DNA of 64,000 nt from contig CANUEZ040000002.1 in assembly GCA_948099385.1 (NCBI GenBank), positions 3,292,001-3,356,000 on the forward strand, in the 5' to 3' direction. Each line of letters opens with the position of its first letter. Positions within the stretch are counted from its first letter, which is position 1. The notes beneath the pieces were generated by a model, which was not told where the DNA came from, did not search any database, and worked only from the letters and a program-made list of their open reading frames with translations. Position numbers and translations under genes: made by a program. Below are positions 33,071-44,719 of the stretch, piece by piece. This stretch comes from Fasciola hepatica. Taxonomy: Eukaryota > Platyhelminthes > Trematoda > Plagiorchiida > Fasciolidae.

Positions 33071-33620
33071 TAAATACATTTGATCTCCAGCGTCACTTTT
33101 CTGTCTAGATCGATTGTTTTATTTCCATGGTCTTGTACAAACCGCTGAAAATTCTCCTGTACCTATGACCCGTCACCCTATCTGAGCCGATAATATCAGC
33201 GTTGTGGTATTTCTCACCTCCGAAACGTTCTGTGGCATGAGTTCTAGTTCATGTTTACCTGTACGCGTTCTGCAGTGCAAACAGCCCAGCTAATGAGCAC
33301 TCTCGCTCCCATTTTCGTTAACGCCATAATCTTTGGGTAAAGATGCATACCGTTCAGCCCGCAAATCTTTGTTCAGATCCTGTCGTGTGTCTATTTTGCA
33401 AAAAAAAACTGTCCATACTCTAACCATCGGTCCACTAGGTATTACTCCCAGACCCTTGCATGGCTCTGAGGGATTTATTGATCAGATCTGACTATCTCCC
33501 AGGCTGAGCGCTCAAGACTTGAACATATGTTTTCGCTGTCCCTTGCTATATGGAGCCTATTACATCGGTACCGTCGGTGATCACAATCCTACTGCTCTGG
33601 CGACAAGCAACTAAAATACT
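33071..33620 (+). other. 3' flank of the RAI1/TCF20-like gene
   Basis: No open frame of note. Presumably 3' UTR and intergenic sequence. I do not see an AATAAA close to the stop codon. Confidence 0.4.
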
Positions 33621-34570
33621 TTTGGAGAGCACAGTTCGGCGAACAAGCTCGTTTTCAGTGATTAACAACCATGCCAGTACATCAGAGCTTTAACTCAGAT
33701 CATAAAAGTTTTACGTTTCACAATAGAAACAGAATCAGAAAACGCAATAGCCTTCCGTGATGTTCGGATGAGTAGCCGTGAGGGCGGCTCAATCGGCCGG
33801 TCAGTAGACAGAAAGGCAGGATGGAATGAGCAGCACTTTCACTTCTACGGTCTTGTGCTTTTAAGGATAAAAAAACCTAATTCGATTCCCCAAAACAAGG
33901 AAAGAAGAATATGTTCGGAGGGCACCGTTGAAGAAGAGCAGCAAACAGTGCGAACAAACTTCATCCAAAAAGGCTACCCGGACCGGCTAGTTAGGATGAT
34001 AATGCGAGTAAAGAGGACACTATGGGGAAATTTGGGTTGGAGAGATAGCCGATATACATCTCTTTGCCTTTCGAGGGTGATACTTTGGCAGAGATTGTGC
34101 AGAGAAGGTTATCAAGGGTAAGCAGAAAAACGTTCTACGCAGCTAAACTCCTGGCTTTGTTCGAATCCCGGCAGGCAGTGCTTTTGCGGTTGAAAGAAAA
34201 AGTATCTGATTCTGCGACATCACTTTGTGCTTATTCACACATTTGAGGCCGTCAGCATCCGCCTCCATAACCTTCCTCAACAAATACTTGTCCGTGCTTT
34301 AGGCCGCCCTGGCCCACCCTCCACCCTCAACAAGCCATAAACCAGATAAAAGCCGAAAAACACAAGAAGAACAATACACAAGTGATTTTGGTTCAAGCCC
34401 GGATTACAAACGTTCTCTTTCTCTCAACCCCACTTCTCATTATCAGTTTTTATCACTTCCCACTTATCTAATTGGTTCGACCCCTTGCCTCGTTGTAATG
34501 TATTTTGATTTAACGGAGTGACTATGAATCACTGAAAAATGAGCTTGTTCACCAAACTGTGCTCTCCAAA
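33621..34570 (+). mobile_element. Penelope-like element fragment between inverted repeats
   Basis: Two inverted copies of a 43-44 bp sequence lie at 33621-33663 and 34527-34570, differing by three transitions and one T. Between them is a broken Penelope-type RT end (33850-34246). Penelope-like elements are commonly bounded by direct or inverted terminal repeats, so the repeats could be those ends. The internal part is far too short for a complete element (about 2.5-4 kb). Confidence 0.5.
33850..34246 (+). pseudogene. Penelope-like RT C-terminus, frameshifted
   Basis: First frame (33768-34121): TNFIQKGYPDRLVRMIMRV. After a frame change near 34060, the second (34064-34246): MPFEGDTLAEIVQRRLSRV, TFYAAKLLALFESRQAVLL and ending SLCAYSH. 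In Penelope-type proteins the order is ...NGYPxxxI..., (L)PFxGDxxSxxxxRxLxxxV..., then a CxYxF segment that opens the GIY-YIG endonuclease. The fragment stops at that point, so the endonuclease is missing. Assigned by motif order only. Confidence 0.55.
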
Positions 34571-35862
34571 CGTGTTCAGTGGGAATTTTCCGACACTTAG
34601 CATACTTTCACCGGGCCGACGTCAAATTACTCAAAGCACTGCCCCAACGATTACTCCTCACACACGATCAAAGTGCCCTCATTCATACGGCATTGTAGAA
34701 CTCACTAAATGGGATCGAACTATCGCTTTTCAGTTCTCAACATGCCATCTCTCGCTTCCTCAACCGATGCCACTCTAGCCTATTTTCGTCTGCCACCCGG
34801 ATAATTTTCCCCATGAATGGTCAGCCGTCTCTGCTGAGCACGCCTTTGCCCACGCGCCATTTCGTAGCCTGCCATCAGTGGACCTCATGATCATTACGAA
34901 ATAAAACACCAGACTTAAGCTACTGGTGGGAACATGGCCTTGAATTCTTTCATCGTAATCATAGAAACGTTTTGCTCGCTCACAAGTAACCCCATTGCCG
35001 CCTCGGGTCCGGTTTTCTGCAAGTCACAGAAATAAGCCTTCGCATTCTAGTTCGTCCCACTTTATGACCTCTTTGTGTTTGCTTTCACGTGCCTGCGCTA
35101 TCTTTTAACTCCAGTTGTCTGTCTCTTCAATGGATCAATTTGGAATTCCCCAGATGAGCATCCAACTACTATCCTTGCTGCTGCAACGGCACATCAAATT
35201 CCTTATGACTCATTTGTCTCCCTGTCACCTTCAGACAAAACGTCGTTTCCTTCATATCACCACAGAGTTACCTAACAAGAAAAACCGTAATAAAATTGCC
35301 TGACCCACTGGCAATTATACTAAGGGTTCCCTCCTTCATCAGGTATTTCAAACCACCTTTCTCCTGGGCTAGTAATTTGTCCAAATGACGTCAGCACAGA
35401 CGAACCCATCTATGCGCCGCTGATATCACTGTTTGTTCTTTGAAGACCCTACACTAGTACTACACCCTTCTTTGACTGGTTGCTAGTTGACGACTCTCTC
35501 CTTCAAGTCTTCGATACGGAGCCTTCAGACATCTAGTAGATGTGTCCACTTATTTTCTGTACATCTTCGGTTTTTTCTGATTTCTCCTGAGTTGGGTGTT
35601 TGCACAGTTATCATATATACTGCATGGTCCACAATTCAACAATGCTTTTTTAGCTGTTGCACGCAGGAAAGAGCCTCCGCCACGCCCCGTTCCCTTAATC
35701 AAAACTGGTTTCTATTGGCCGCGTTAATCGTACCCATTTAATCCAGACACTGCCCAGATTTATCAAACTGTTACCAACATATACGAATCCTACTTCTAAA
35801 TTTTGTAAGTATTCCATGCAGCTGTGTAATGTTGTGCTCATTGATCACTCCCTGCGCATATG
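34571..35862 (+). mobile_element. Family-a CR1-like element, 3' region
   Basis: C/T-rich sense strand without a supported gene. It ends in a decayed family-a terminus: GCGCATATG, hairpin-like sequence at 35863-35879, GAAATGTACC and a short interrupted ATT tail to about 35908. Confidence 0.5.
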
Positions 35863-35908
35863 TCGTGATCGCGGTCAAGAAATGTACCATTACCATTATT
35901 ACAACAAT
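35863..35908 (+). repeat. Decayed family-a terminal hairpin and tail
   Basis: TCGTGATCGCGGTCAAGA aligns with the perfect palindrome TCTCGACCATGGTCGAGA of the 10-kb copy, with several changes. It is followed by AATGTACCATTACCATTATT. Confidence 0.5.
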
Positions 35909-37300
35909 GTTAACATATGGAGAGAATCATCCATGGGCGTAGATGTGGGAGGGGCAATGGCAGTAGCCGAAGCAGTGATTGGGGCGAAAAATGCATTGAA
36001 GGCTTCGGTTATGCATAGTGGAGAGGTGATAGTTGAGCTATTGTCCAGAATCAAGGGTTTGAAGTCAGCCTTGATATCAGCTGTTCTTGATTTATGAAAC
36101 GAAGGAAGAAGTTGCGGTTTTTGTGAATGACTCTACACTCCAGCTTCTTGGTCACGAAGTTGCTTATTATCTTTCCGCTGAATAACTGCCGGGAGGTGGT
36201 TTGAACGGATAAAAGCTCCTTAAGTCGTCGGAATTATGTGGTTTCTTGATAAGTCTATGATGCTTATTGTGGAGTGACAGGACAGAAAACCTTTTTTAGG
36301 TACAGCCTGACGGCTATTAGACAAAATGTGCAGACAGTCAAAAAGAAGGTGTAGAAAACATCTGCAACAATCTGGGAGTCATGGGTAAAGAAGTGATCAC
36401 TCCAGTTTTTTTGAGGAATGAGCGTGAATATAAAAGTCCAATTTTTGCATTGGAATGTATTGTCGGAAGGGTGTGCTTGATTAGGAGGGCCCCTCAAGAG
36501 TAGGTGGTAGATAACCATCTTATGGTCACCGCCGCGGAAGTTTTGTGACACTGACACGCTGATGAGGGTCATGTTGTGGGCTAATGTTAAATCTAGTATA
36601 TTCCCTTGCTGGTAGTTTGTACAATATGTTGCGTCCAGCCGCCCGGATGAACACCAGTAATTAGGTCCACAAGATTAGAAACAGCCCAGGGGGCAGGCCA
36701 ACAAATCTGAGAAAAATTAAAGTCACCTTGCAATAAGCTTGGGTCTAGAAGGAAAGAAGAAAAGGTTTTTGAAATATCTAATAAGTGAAAACAATGAAGT
36801 GAGGGAATTCGACGAGCTATATACGCAGCCGATGTAATGAACAGTGCTTTGGAGGCCGATAGTGAACCAGAGAGAATCGGGAACTGAACCGAGCACGGTG
36901 TGATAAATAGGGGTCGTGGTTCAGATTTCTTCGATATGGGCTAGGCAAGCAACACCACGCCGGTTTAGCCTACTGGTCCTTAGGAGACTGTACCCCACCA
37001 AATGTATTTGGGCGTTGGGAGTGCTCTAAGACAGCCAGGATTCCGACATCAAGATAATGTTGTGGTTATGTCTGAGGGCAAGCTCTTTTAAGTGCGGGAG
37101 TTTACCGAGAATAGAAAGAGAATTTAATAGGGCCTAAGATATGCAATTTGTGGAGGTGGTACAGGCACATCAGGGGGTGGTAAGTTGGAAAGTGTCAAGC
37201 TATCGCCAAGGCAAGGAGTGGAGATCAGAGTCAAGGGCGAATATATAAGTGTTGATGCTAGTGGAGGTTCATATTGAGGGGCTTTCAGCCCAGCTGGGGT
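35909..37300 (-). pseudogene. Decayed CR1-like ORF2: endonuclease domain and linker
   Basis: Read downward from about 37130, the minus strand gives, in several frames, GKLPHLKELALRHNHNIILM, SESWLS (for TETWL), GYSLLRTSRLNRRGVACLAH, then a GDFN-type block near 36730, QQGNILDLTLAHN and NFRGGDHKMVIY (the SDHxxV block, here GDH). The 36264-36572 frame holds the last part and the linker KNWTFIFTLIPQKNWSDHFF, similar to the linker of the 52.6-kb element. Frames are broken repeatedly and the RT is missing. A proline-rich ORF1 end lies above 37130, interrupted by the insertion at 37301. Confidence 0.6.
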
Positions 37301-38743
37301 AAATAATAATGATTGTTTGTTTCGGAGAGGCCCGAAGTACACAGGATACACAATCAAAATGTCACAGACTAACACGTGGACACATTTCGCGACGATGCAA
37401 AATGGTGTGCGGCTAGTAGAGGATCGATGGATTCCACATGGATCAGTGTGAGGTAAACGTAAGATGAATGTAAGATCAATGTACGCACACCAGAGAATAG
37501 CGAGGAACGTCTTAAAAGAGCCCATTAACAAAGTCGAATTGGAGACCGGTGAGTCCGAAAGTCAAGGTCAAATATTCGGGTCAGACTGGTCCAACTGGAA
37601 ATAGCCGTGAGGTGGGAGTTTTACGTGAGGGTGGCCTAAGTACGGCCGGAATGGCTGTGCTGGAAAAAAGGTGATGAAGAGTAAACTCACACTCGTGTAA
37701 GTAGTGCAGTAAGATGGACTGCTGAGTATTGAAACAACTGGGCATCAACGGAGGGGGAAAAGTCTGAGCAAAGGGGAAGACCTGCCGAATTTGGCGGGTA
37801 GATAGCACGCAAGGGTGATTAGAAGCTGTTGATAAATACTGTCAGGCTGGAATTGAGTGTCGATTGAAAGAGGAGGCTGACGACAGTGTTGGAAATGCCT
37901 GAGAAATAGGGAGGTGTAGGGATAGATTAGGCTGTGCCTTATAGGAGGAGTAAGGCAGGTTGAACGGACCACCAAATATGGAGCATTTAGGACAGGGAAC
38001 GGTAGAGGTAGTACTCAAGGCAGAGCGGATGGCGTATGAGGGCCGTATTTCAGTATTGGCAGACAGCAAACGCGATGAGTTTGTCGGAACGACCGACGCT
38101 TAAGAACAAGAGACATTTTCAAAGTCAGAACCGGATTCGGTGAGCTAAGGCGAGTTGATTTATGAGAAGACAGTCAAATGAAGGGGTTAATGAGAAGGAT
38201 GGAAAGACTGGTGGATCTATTCCCCTGGACTGCGAGTGAGTTATTATCAGAGGGAACAGAGAGCATCTTAGAGTTGGGGGTGTGCGCAACAGGCGAAGGA
38301 GGGCAAGAGCGAGAGGAAAGTTGTCGTCTTTTACTGAGTGGCGATGAAGGGGGAGAAACGAACTTGTCTAGATCAGCTGTAGTGGGATCTAATTCCAAAG
38401 ATTCCAGGACGAGAGAAGGTGAGGGGCAGCGAGTAGTTGTGAAGAAGTGGAAGGCGTGTGAGAGGATAAACCGGTGCGGACGTGAGAGGAAGCGGTAGGG
38501 TGGTCAGCAGCTCTGTTGGAGGCTCAGAATTACCAAGCGTCATTCTATTTTGTTTTTAGAGGGGAATTAGAAGCTAAAGTGGAGCGCATTTTAATAAGCT
38601 TTTTGTCAGATAGATCATCGAAAATTGCTCAAGGATTGACACTCAAAGCCTTGAACGTGCTCATGCAGCCTTCATGTTTGACTAGGAAAGTTGGTCAAAC
38701 CATAGGCGTTCAATAATATATGCTCGATGTCCTCGGGGGGTAA
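37301..38743 (-). mobile_element. Family-b element, 3' region, inserted into an older element
   Basis: The 3' terminus is at 37301: AAATAATAATGATTG, then inverse hairpin TTTCGG-AGAGGC-CCGAAG at 37320-37337. The sequence to its left is the proline-rich end of another element's ORF1, so this is a nested insertion. A GGTGAGTCCGAAAGTCAAGG block at 37550-37570 recurs at about 39000. The 106-codon plus frame at 38178-38498 is not conserved. Confidence 0.55.
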
Positions 38744-41233
38744 AAATAATAATATTGGTTTATTTCGGAAACGCCCGAAGCATGCCATGTGCATGATCTT
38801 GTTGATACAAGTGATGGAATGGACAGATATAATTCATGGAAATATGGAAACTCTCATGAAAATATTGGATAAAAGGCTCAGAAACGGGAATAAAGTAGGA
38901 TGAAAGTAGGATAAACGTATGCACACCATAGAGATAGTGTGGAGTTTAAATGAGCTCAAGAGCGGATTTGAACTGAACTGAACTGAATGGACTCCCGGTG
39001 AGTTTGAAAGTCAAGGTCAGATTGACTGAATGGCTGGTTCGGGAAATTACATACAGAGGCCAACTGGTAAACATGAAAAAAGGAACTGCAGTAGCGAGGG
39101 ACGATGGAGAAAAAAAATGAGGTGCACTGCAGTGGATTAGATATCAATGAAGCATTGGTACGCTGCAGTTGATTTTCGGCGACAGGCACAAAACTCACCG
39201 TAAAACAGGCAGCGAGCAATGCAAGACGTAGAGGGATCATCAGATGACAAAAACGATTTAGAAGGATTGGATACGATAGATGTGAGGCACAGATGTAGAG
39301 TCGATGGATGCCTATGATGATGGTTGTTGGGATGATAGCAAGAGAAATGGCCGGTGAGGAACTGCAAAATGCAGAGCGCATGCACATATACATATATGCG
39401 CAAGTTTATATATATATATATATGTACATGTAAATTATATATAGATAGATATATAGATAGATATAAGAGAAGCAGGAGCAATAACAATGGGGTCCTAGGA
39501 AGAAACTGTCAGTCATTGCGAGGGGTAAGTAAGGTTAGATTAAATGGTTGTAGAATTAACTTTGGAATATCTTGGCGGGTTAACTTCATGACAGGTGCAC
39601 ATGGCAGCCCAACGGAGAGAAAAGTAGAATGCGGAAGCACAGAAGTGGTGAAGACTGTGAGGAGCAGTTCATGGAAAAGTGAAGATGAAAGACAGGATCA
39701 AGGAAAACAGTTAAGAATGGGTCTAGTTATTTGATCAATGCAGGTGCGAGAAGTAGTGACGAACCAGAGGTGTCGGGTAGTGACAGGTCAAACGATTTGG
39801 AACTGTAAAAGAACACCGTGACGTAACGTTGTCATTACAGTGGTGGAACATGGAAAATCGGACCACGCTGGAAGGTACAGAAAAATGCCTGTAGCGAGCA
39901 ATAAACGGCTTAAGCCATGAAAACAATGACCGAGGAGACACAGGTGAGAAATCACCAATCAGATCATTTTACTGCAGATGAAACGCAGAGGCGGACAAGG
40001 AAGCGGGACGCCCCGAGATAAGTGAACCAGTAATAGAACAAAATGGCCAAAAAAATGAATGCGCAACGGAGTTGGGGCAATGGACCTGGAGAGCCGTATG
40101 CCGGCAGACAATAGAACAGGTGGATACTAATCGGGACACTGGAAAGAACCACAGAGGAATCGCGGAGCCAGGAGAGGAAGATATGGCGGTGGTGATTGGG
40201 TAATAAATGCGACTGTAACAGAAGCGAAGTTTGAAGCGGCAAGTTCTAATATGCGGATTGGTCATGGGTGCAGGTGTGATTGGTGCATAATGGCATCGAT
40301 CATGAGGGGGGAGAACAAGGAGGGATTTACCTAAACGACAGGTATAAGAGTGCTATCAATGGGCATTCTGAGCAGAGGGTAGTACCAAGCGCATAGAGAA
40401 TAGAAGCCAGCAATGACGGCAGGTGGAAGAAGAGATATTGGCGAGCGTCGACAGAGAAGAGTGGTTGGGACGATAGTGACTCAATGCAATGAAAGTTGAT
40501 GTAGAGAGAGGCAATAGGAGAAAGGACAGAACGGGTAGGTGTGCACACCGTGGTAGAGCGACAAAAATGGGAAGTGGTAACAGATGATAAGATCTATAGG
40601 TGAACAAACTGTGGCGGAAAAAGGATGAGGAGCATGCAATTTTCAACCGACAGCACTGGATTCGGTAGTCCGAGAAAAGTTAGAGCGTGCCATTCGCAAA
40701 CCGGTGCTAGTGGGTGGGACTGACCGTGCGCTGGGCACCCAACCTGAAAAACACTTCGTGAAGTGATCACAGGTGTGCTCCACCAGTCTAATTGCGCTCG
40801 TACATTGTTACAGACTGCCTGCACGCCCGATGAACAATTGACCAGGATGTGAGACCATGGTCAGGGGAGCCAACGGAAACAGCGAGTGGTAGACGACTGT
40901 GTAGCAATATTATCCAGGTGCATTTGCCAGGGAGATGGTAAGTACAGTGCCTGAAGTGGTTGGCCGTCACTGGGGATCACTGGAAAAAGAAAAGGGATAG
41001 AGAAGCGCAGTCTGGGTGTGCCTCAACTGAGAATCAACGGATACTGAGGAGGAAAAATCTGAATATGATGGATAGGAGAGGAACGTAGGTGAGCAATAGG
41101 GTTATCTTATGAAGGCAGGAGGTAAGTTCGCTATGGATCAGTGAAGGCAATGGCCTTAGTTCGCGGCACTAGGGAGTGAGGAGGTGTCGGGCATGGGGTG
41201 TAACTAGTGATCTGTGGCGCAGAGGTGGTAGAG
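38744..41233 (-). mobile_element. 3' region of the family-b element with ORF2 at 41.2-44.1 kb
   Basis: About 2.5 kb from the ORF2 stop to the tail: (ATT)n and inverse hairpin TTTCGG-AAACGC-CCGAAG at 38763-38780, with GGCATG and GATCATG motifs in element sense beyond it. It contains a (GAACT)n run at 38969-38987 and a (TA)n run at about 39408-39423. The 40.68-40.83 kb part matches 28.7-28.9 kb. C/T-rich in sense. No supported gene. Confidence 0.6.
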
Positions 41234-44057
41234 TTACAGTGTGAGGCCTCTTTCAAAGGCCAGGTCGGCGGAGACGAGCTCTTTGGTGAGCAATATAGCA
41301 TTGGGAACTGTTAAGTATAACACAAGTGCGCGCCTAAAAGCGAACATTGAGGAGGCACTGCGTAAGCTAAGGGGGAGCTTATTCCAGATCTTGGAATAAG
41401 CTGACAGAAAGAATCGGGACTTCAGACTGAGATTAGGATGAGGGACAGTGAGAGAGAAGGCACGATGTCGGACCGGGTAGGAGCAGGGCGCGGCAAATGA
41501 GATGGGATACGAGGTGTAGGCCTGGTTATGGATTAGCTTAAAGAGGAAAATCAGATTGAGCCTCATGCGACGAATCCATAGAGGCTCAATTTGTGGGAGC
41601 TCACAGTGCTGGCGGTGTGTTGGGGATAGGGATACGCCCAACAGCGCTTTGGTGGGAGTACTCTGAACGTTCTCAAGAGATACAATAGGAGAACGTGGCC
41701 AGAGGCTGGAGGTAATGGGACAATATTCTAGGGGCGGTCTCACGTGTGAGAGATACACGGAGAGGCGACTGACCGGTATTAAGAAACACCGATTGATCAG
41801 GCCTAGGGTTCGCTTAGCCTTAGCGGTTTTGAACGATGCCTGTTCTGAGAAGTTAAAGGAACAAGAGTAGCGCGCGCCAAGATCGGTAACCGTGGGGTGT
41901 ATGGAGATGGGCAGGCCGTCCAGGCAAATTTGCCCGGGTGGTACAGTGCACTTGTATGGTAGGAGGAAGCTTTTCTCCGCAGAGAATCTCATGAACCACG
42001 AGAGGCACCAAGTTTGGAGAACGAGTAAGTCACGCGACATGTTGCACGGAGTCACGGGTAGGTCACTAAGGAGGAAGGAGTACACTATTTTTATATCGTC
42101 GGCAAAGAGGAAAGGAGTGCCGTGTCGAATAGAAGAGAAAATGTCATTGATATAAATAAGGGATAATATTGGGCCTAGGACACTGCCTTGGATGACGCCG
42201 CTAGTAATTGGTTTGGCGGAAGATAAAGGGCCGTCAACGAGCACAGCTTGTGATCTGTGAGAGAGATAAGAGGGTAGCCATGAGAGGAGAGGGTCAGTAA
42301 TACCGAGAGACCGGATTTTGGCCAACAGATGAATATGGGGAACACGGTCAAAAGCCTTAGACATGTCGAGGTACAGGACAATTACAGAGTTGCCGGCGTC
42401 GGCAGCGGACGATAGGACATTGAGAAAGTCAAGCTGGCAGGAAGAGCAGGAACGGGAGTTTAAGAAACCATGCTGACCAGGGTTCAGCAGGTTGTTAGAT
42501 AAGAGGTACTGGACAGTGTTTTTTTATAATCCTCTCCATAATTTTGCAGACTACTGGGATGCGATTAATGGGCCGATAGTTATCTGAGTCGTGTAGTGCA
42601 CCCCTTTTGAAGCACGGAACTACAACAGAGGATTTCCATTGAGGTGGGAAGAAACTGTGAAATATGGAGGTGGTGTATATATTAAGTAACCATGAAGGGA
42701 GGTCAGGACCACCAAAACGGAGGAGGGCCGGTGGGAGATCATCTGGTCCCGGTTTCGGGGAAGGTTTAATGGAGGAAACTGATTTTTCAATTTCCAGATG
42801 CGTGAAAAGAATCGATGAAAGAGAGGCAGAGGTGCAGGGGTGGATTGTAGGAGGGGGAATACCAGAACAGTTTATAAGGGAGGAAGAAAAGTGCTCATTG
42901 AAGGCGGTAGATGAGCCACGGATGAGGAATTTGGGCGAAGTATAATTGGATTGATTGGACCTTTTACTAAGCAGGTTGGACAGGTAGCCAGTTTTTTTTG
43001 GGTGTGCTAGGGCGATGGCCTCTTGCCTTCTCAGATGCGAATCCACCATGCTTTGCAGCTTCAGTTGTAGCTGGTTTATGCGTAGAATAATCGTAAAGTA
43101 TTGTGATCTAGCGAAGGTAATTTGTAGCTTAGACAGCTTACGCTTTAAAAGTGACAGGTTTGAGCTACTGGACTTGAGGTGTGGATCGGTACATGGGTTG
43201 GCGGTACTAAAGCAGCGTAGGAGGTCGGAGTAAAGAGAGCTCATAACAGTGAGGAGATCGGATGAAAGAAAAAATGTGTCCCAGTTAAGGGAGCGGATTA
43301 CCATTGGCACTAGTAGCCAGTTACAAGAACGGTAGGAAGCCGGAACAGGGTGGGAGGATTGCTTCAGATGAGAACAGCTGAAGCAGCTGAATTTGCACCT
43401 GACGATACGGTGGTCACTACCCGGGAAGTGATCAGCAGTCTGGGTGATCATAACAGGAATATCAATGGAGAATACTAGGTCCAAGATGTTGTTCCCTCTA
43501 GTAGGGCAGGAGACATGTTGGGTCCATCCACCAAGACGGACACAGGAAAGGAAGGTGGAGAGGGCGGGAGGACTAGTATAGGGGGACCAGCAAGTTGGAG
43601 GAAGGTTAAAGTCACTTGCAATAATTTTTGCACTGGCAGGGTAGTCAAGCGCAGCATTAAAGACATCCACGGCAGAGTCAATTTTTGCAGGCTCCAGACC
43701 TGGGGTGAAGTAGACGCAGCCAAGGAGGAGATTCTGGCCCGAGGCAGGAACAGATATCCATGACGAATCCTCAATAAGGAGAAGAGGGGGGTGGTCCATA
43801 ACACTAGCGTGGATAGTGCATTTGACAGAGGTTAAACAGCCCCCTCCACGCCTGGATTGGCAGGTGTTGGAGAAGCATTGATACCCAGCTGTGCGAACAA
43901 GGTCAAGCAAAGCATCATCTGACATCCAGGATTCAGTTACTGGTATAATGTCAGCGTTTGATGTAAATGCCAGAGATGGCATGTGCGATATTTTTCCAAC
44001 TATTGATCGAGCGGTAATAAGAACTATTGGGAATGAGTTCAGTGTTGGTGTGCTCAA
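41234..44057 (-). pseudogene. Family-b CR1-like ORF2 (endonuclease + RT), one frameshift
   Basis: Nearly complete. The upper frame (42495-44057) holds the endonuclease: ITARSIVGKISHMPSLAF, VTESWMSDDALLDL, RRGGGCLTSVKC, IIASDFNLPPTCWSPY, and PGSDHRIVRCKF. It then gives the RT start PKPGPDDLPPALLRFGG and CFKRGALHDSDNYRPINRIP. The lower frame continues with GQHGFLNSRSCSSCQLDFLN, YLDMSKAFDRVPH, SGVIQGSVLGPILSLIYIND and PFLFADDIKIVYSF, so the catalytic FADD is intact, and ends with LEYCP and KIWNKLPLSL. The two frames are separated only by one base at a run of seven T (42519-42525, A7 in sense). No other break is seen. Expected product about 940 residues. Confidence 0.85.
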
Positions 44058-44712
44058 AGCATGGATGCCGATGCTAGACTATTGGGATCGCCGTGGCAAT
44101 AGGAGTTGGGTCTCAGTGGGGATAGAGCATCAGTAGAAGAGGGAGGGCGAGCAATGTTTGGTGGGGGACGGAAAGTAGGAGAAGCTTTAGCATTAGGCGC
44201 AGCCGATCGCTGCGGGTGATCAATACGGAGGGTGCGCAGCACACCGCTGATCTGGGCCGGAGGAGTATCGCTCGTCGCAGGGGGAGGGGGCACCATATGT
44301 CAAAGTGAGAGGTTAAGAATATCTGTCGAAGCGGGGTGGGCAGGGGGCAGTGCGTGGTGTAAGGTGCTAAGTGACATGACTTCGAGTGGGGAGCGATCAG
44401 TGATATGAGTCTGTGAATGTTTATCGACGTGGTCCATAGGGCGACTAGCAATATGGCCACGGACGCGGAGGGAACCGGTCAGGAAAAAACGAGATCTTGA
44501 CTGCAGGTAACCTACCTGTTGGGCAGAGTCAGTATAAGGCCCGTAGGTCGGTATGGGGGTGAAGGTATATGGGAGAGTAACTGATAAGTAGTGTGGGGTG
44601 GGGGGCAGGAAGGGAGTGGCGAAATTCGGAAAGGATTTGGGGCTCATGAGGGGCAGGGGAGCCGGTAAGTGGGGAGGTGGGGCGAGGAGGTGCGATACAG
44701 GTACGAACCTGG
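44054..44712 (-). pseudogene. Family-b ORF1 C-terminal part, proline-rich
   Basis: Frames 44300-44812, 44113-44460 and 44054-44296 give successive proline-rich pieces (PTFRPPPNIARPPSS, HLLAPPPHLPAPLPLM) like the tail of the intact ORF1 at 55.9-56.8 kb. Frames change at about 44300 and 44460. The RRM-like half is missing because the element is truncated at about 44715. Confidence 0.5.
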
Positions 44713-44719
44713 AATATCT

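Noticed and set aside
38178..38498. 106-codon plus-strand frame rich in Glu/Arg.
   Set aside because: Opposite to the sense of the surrounding element, no motif, and not found in other copies.
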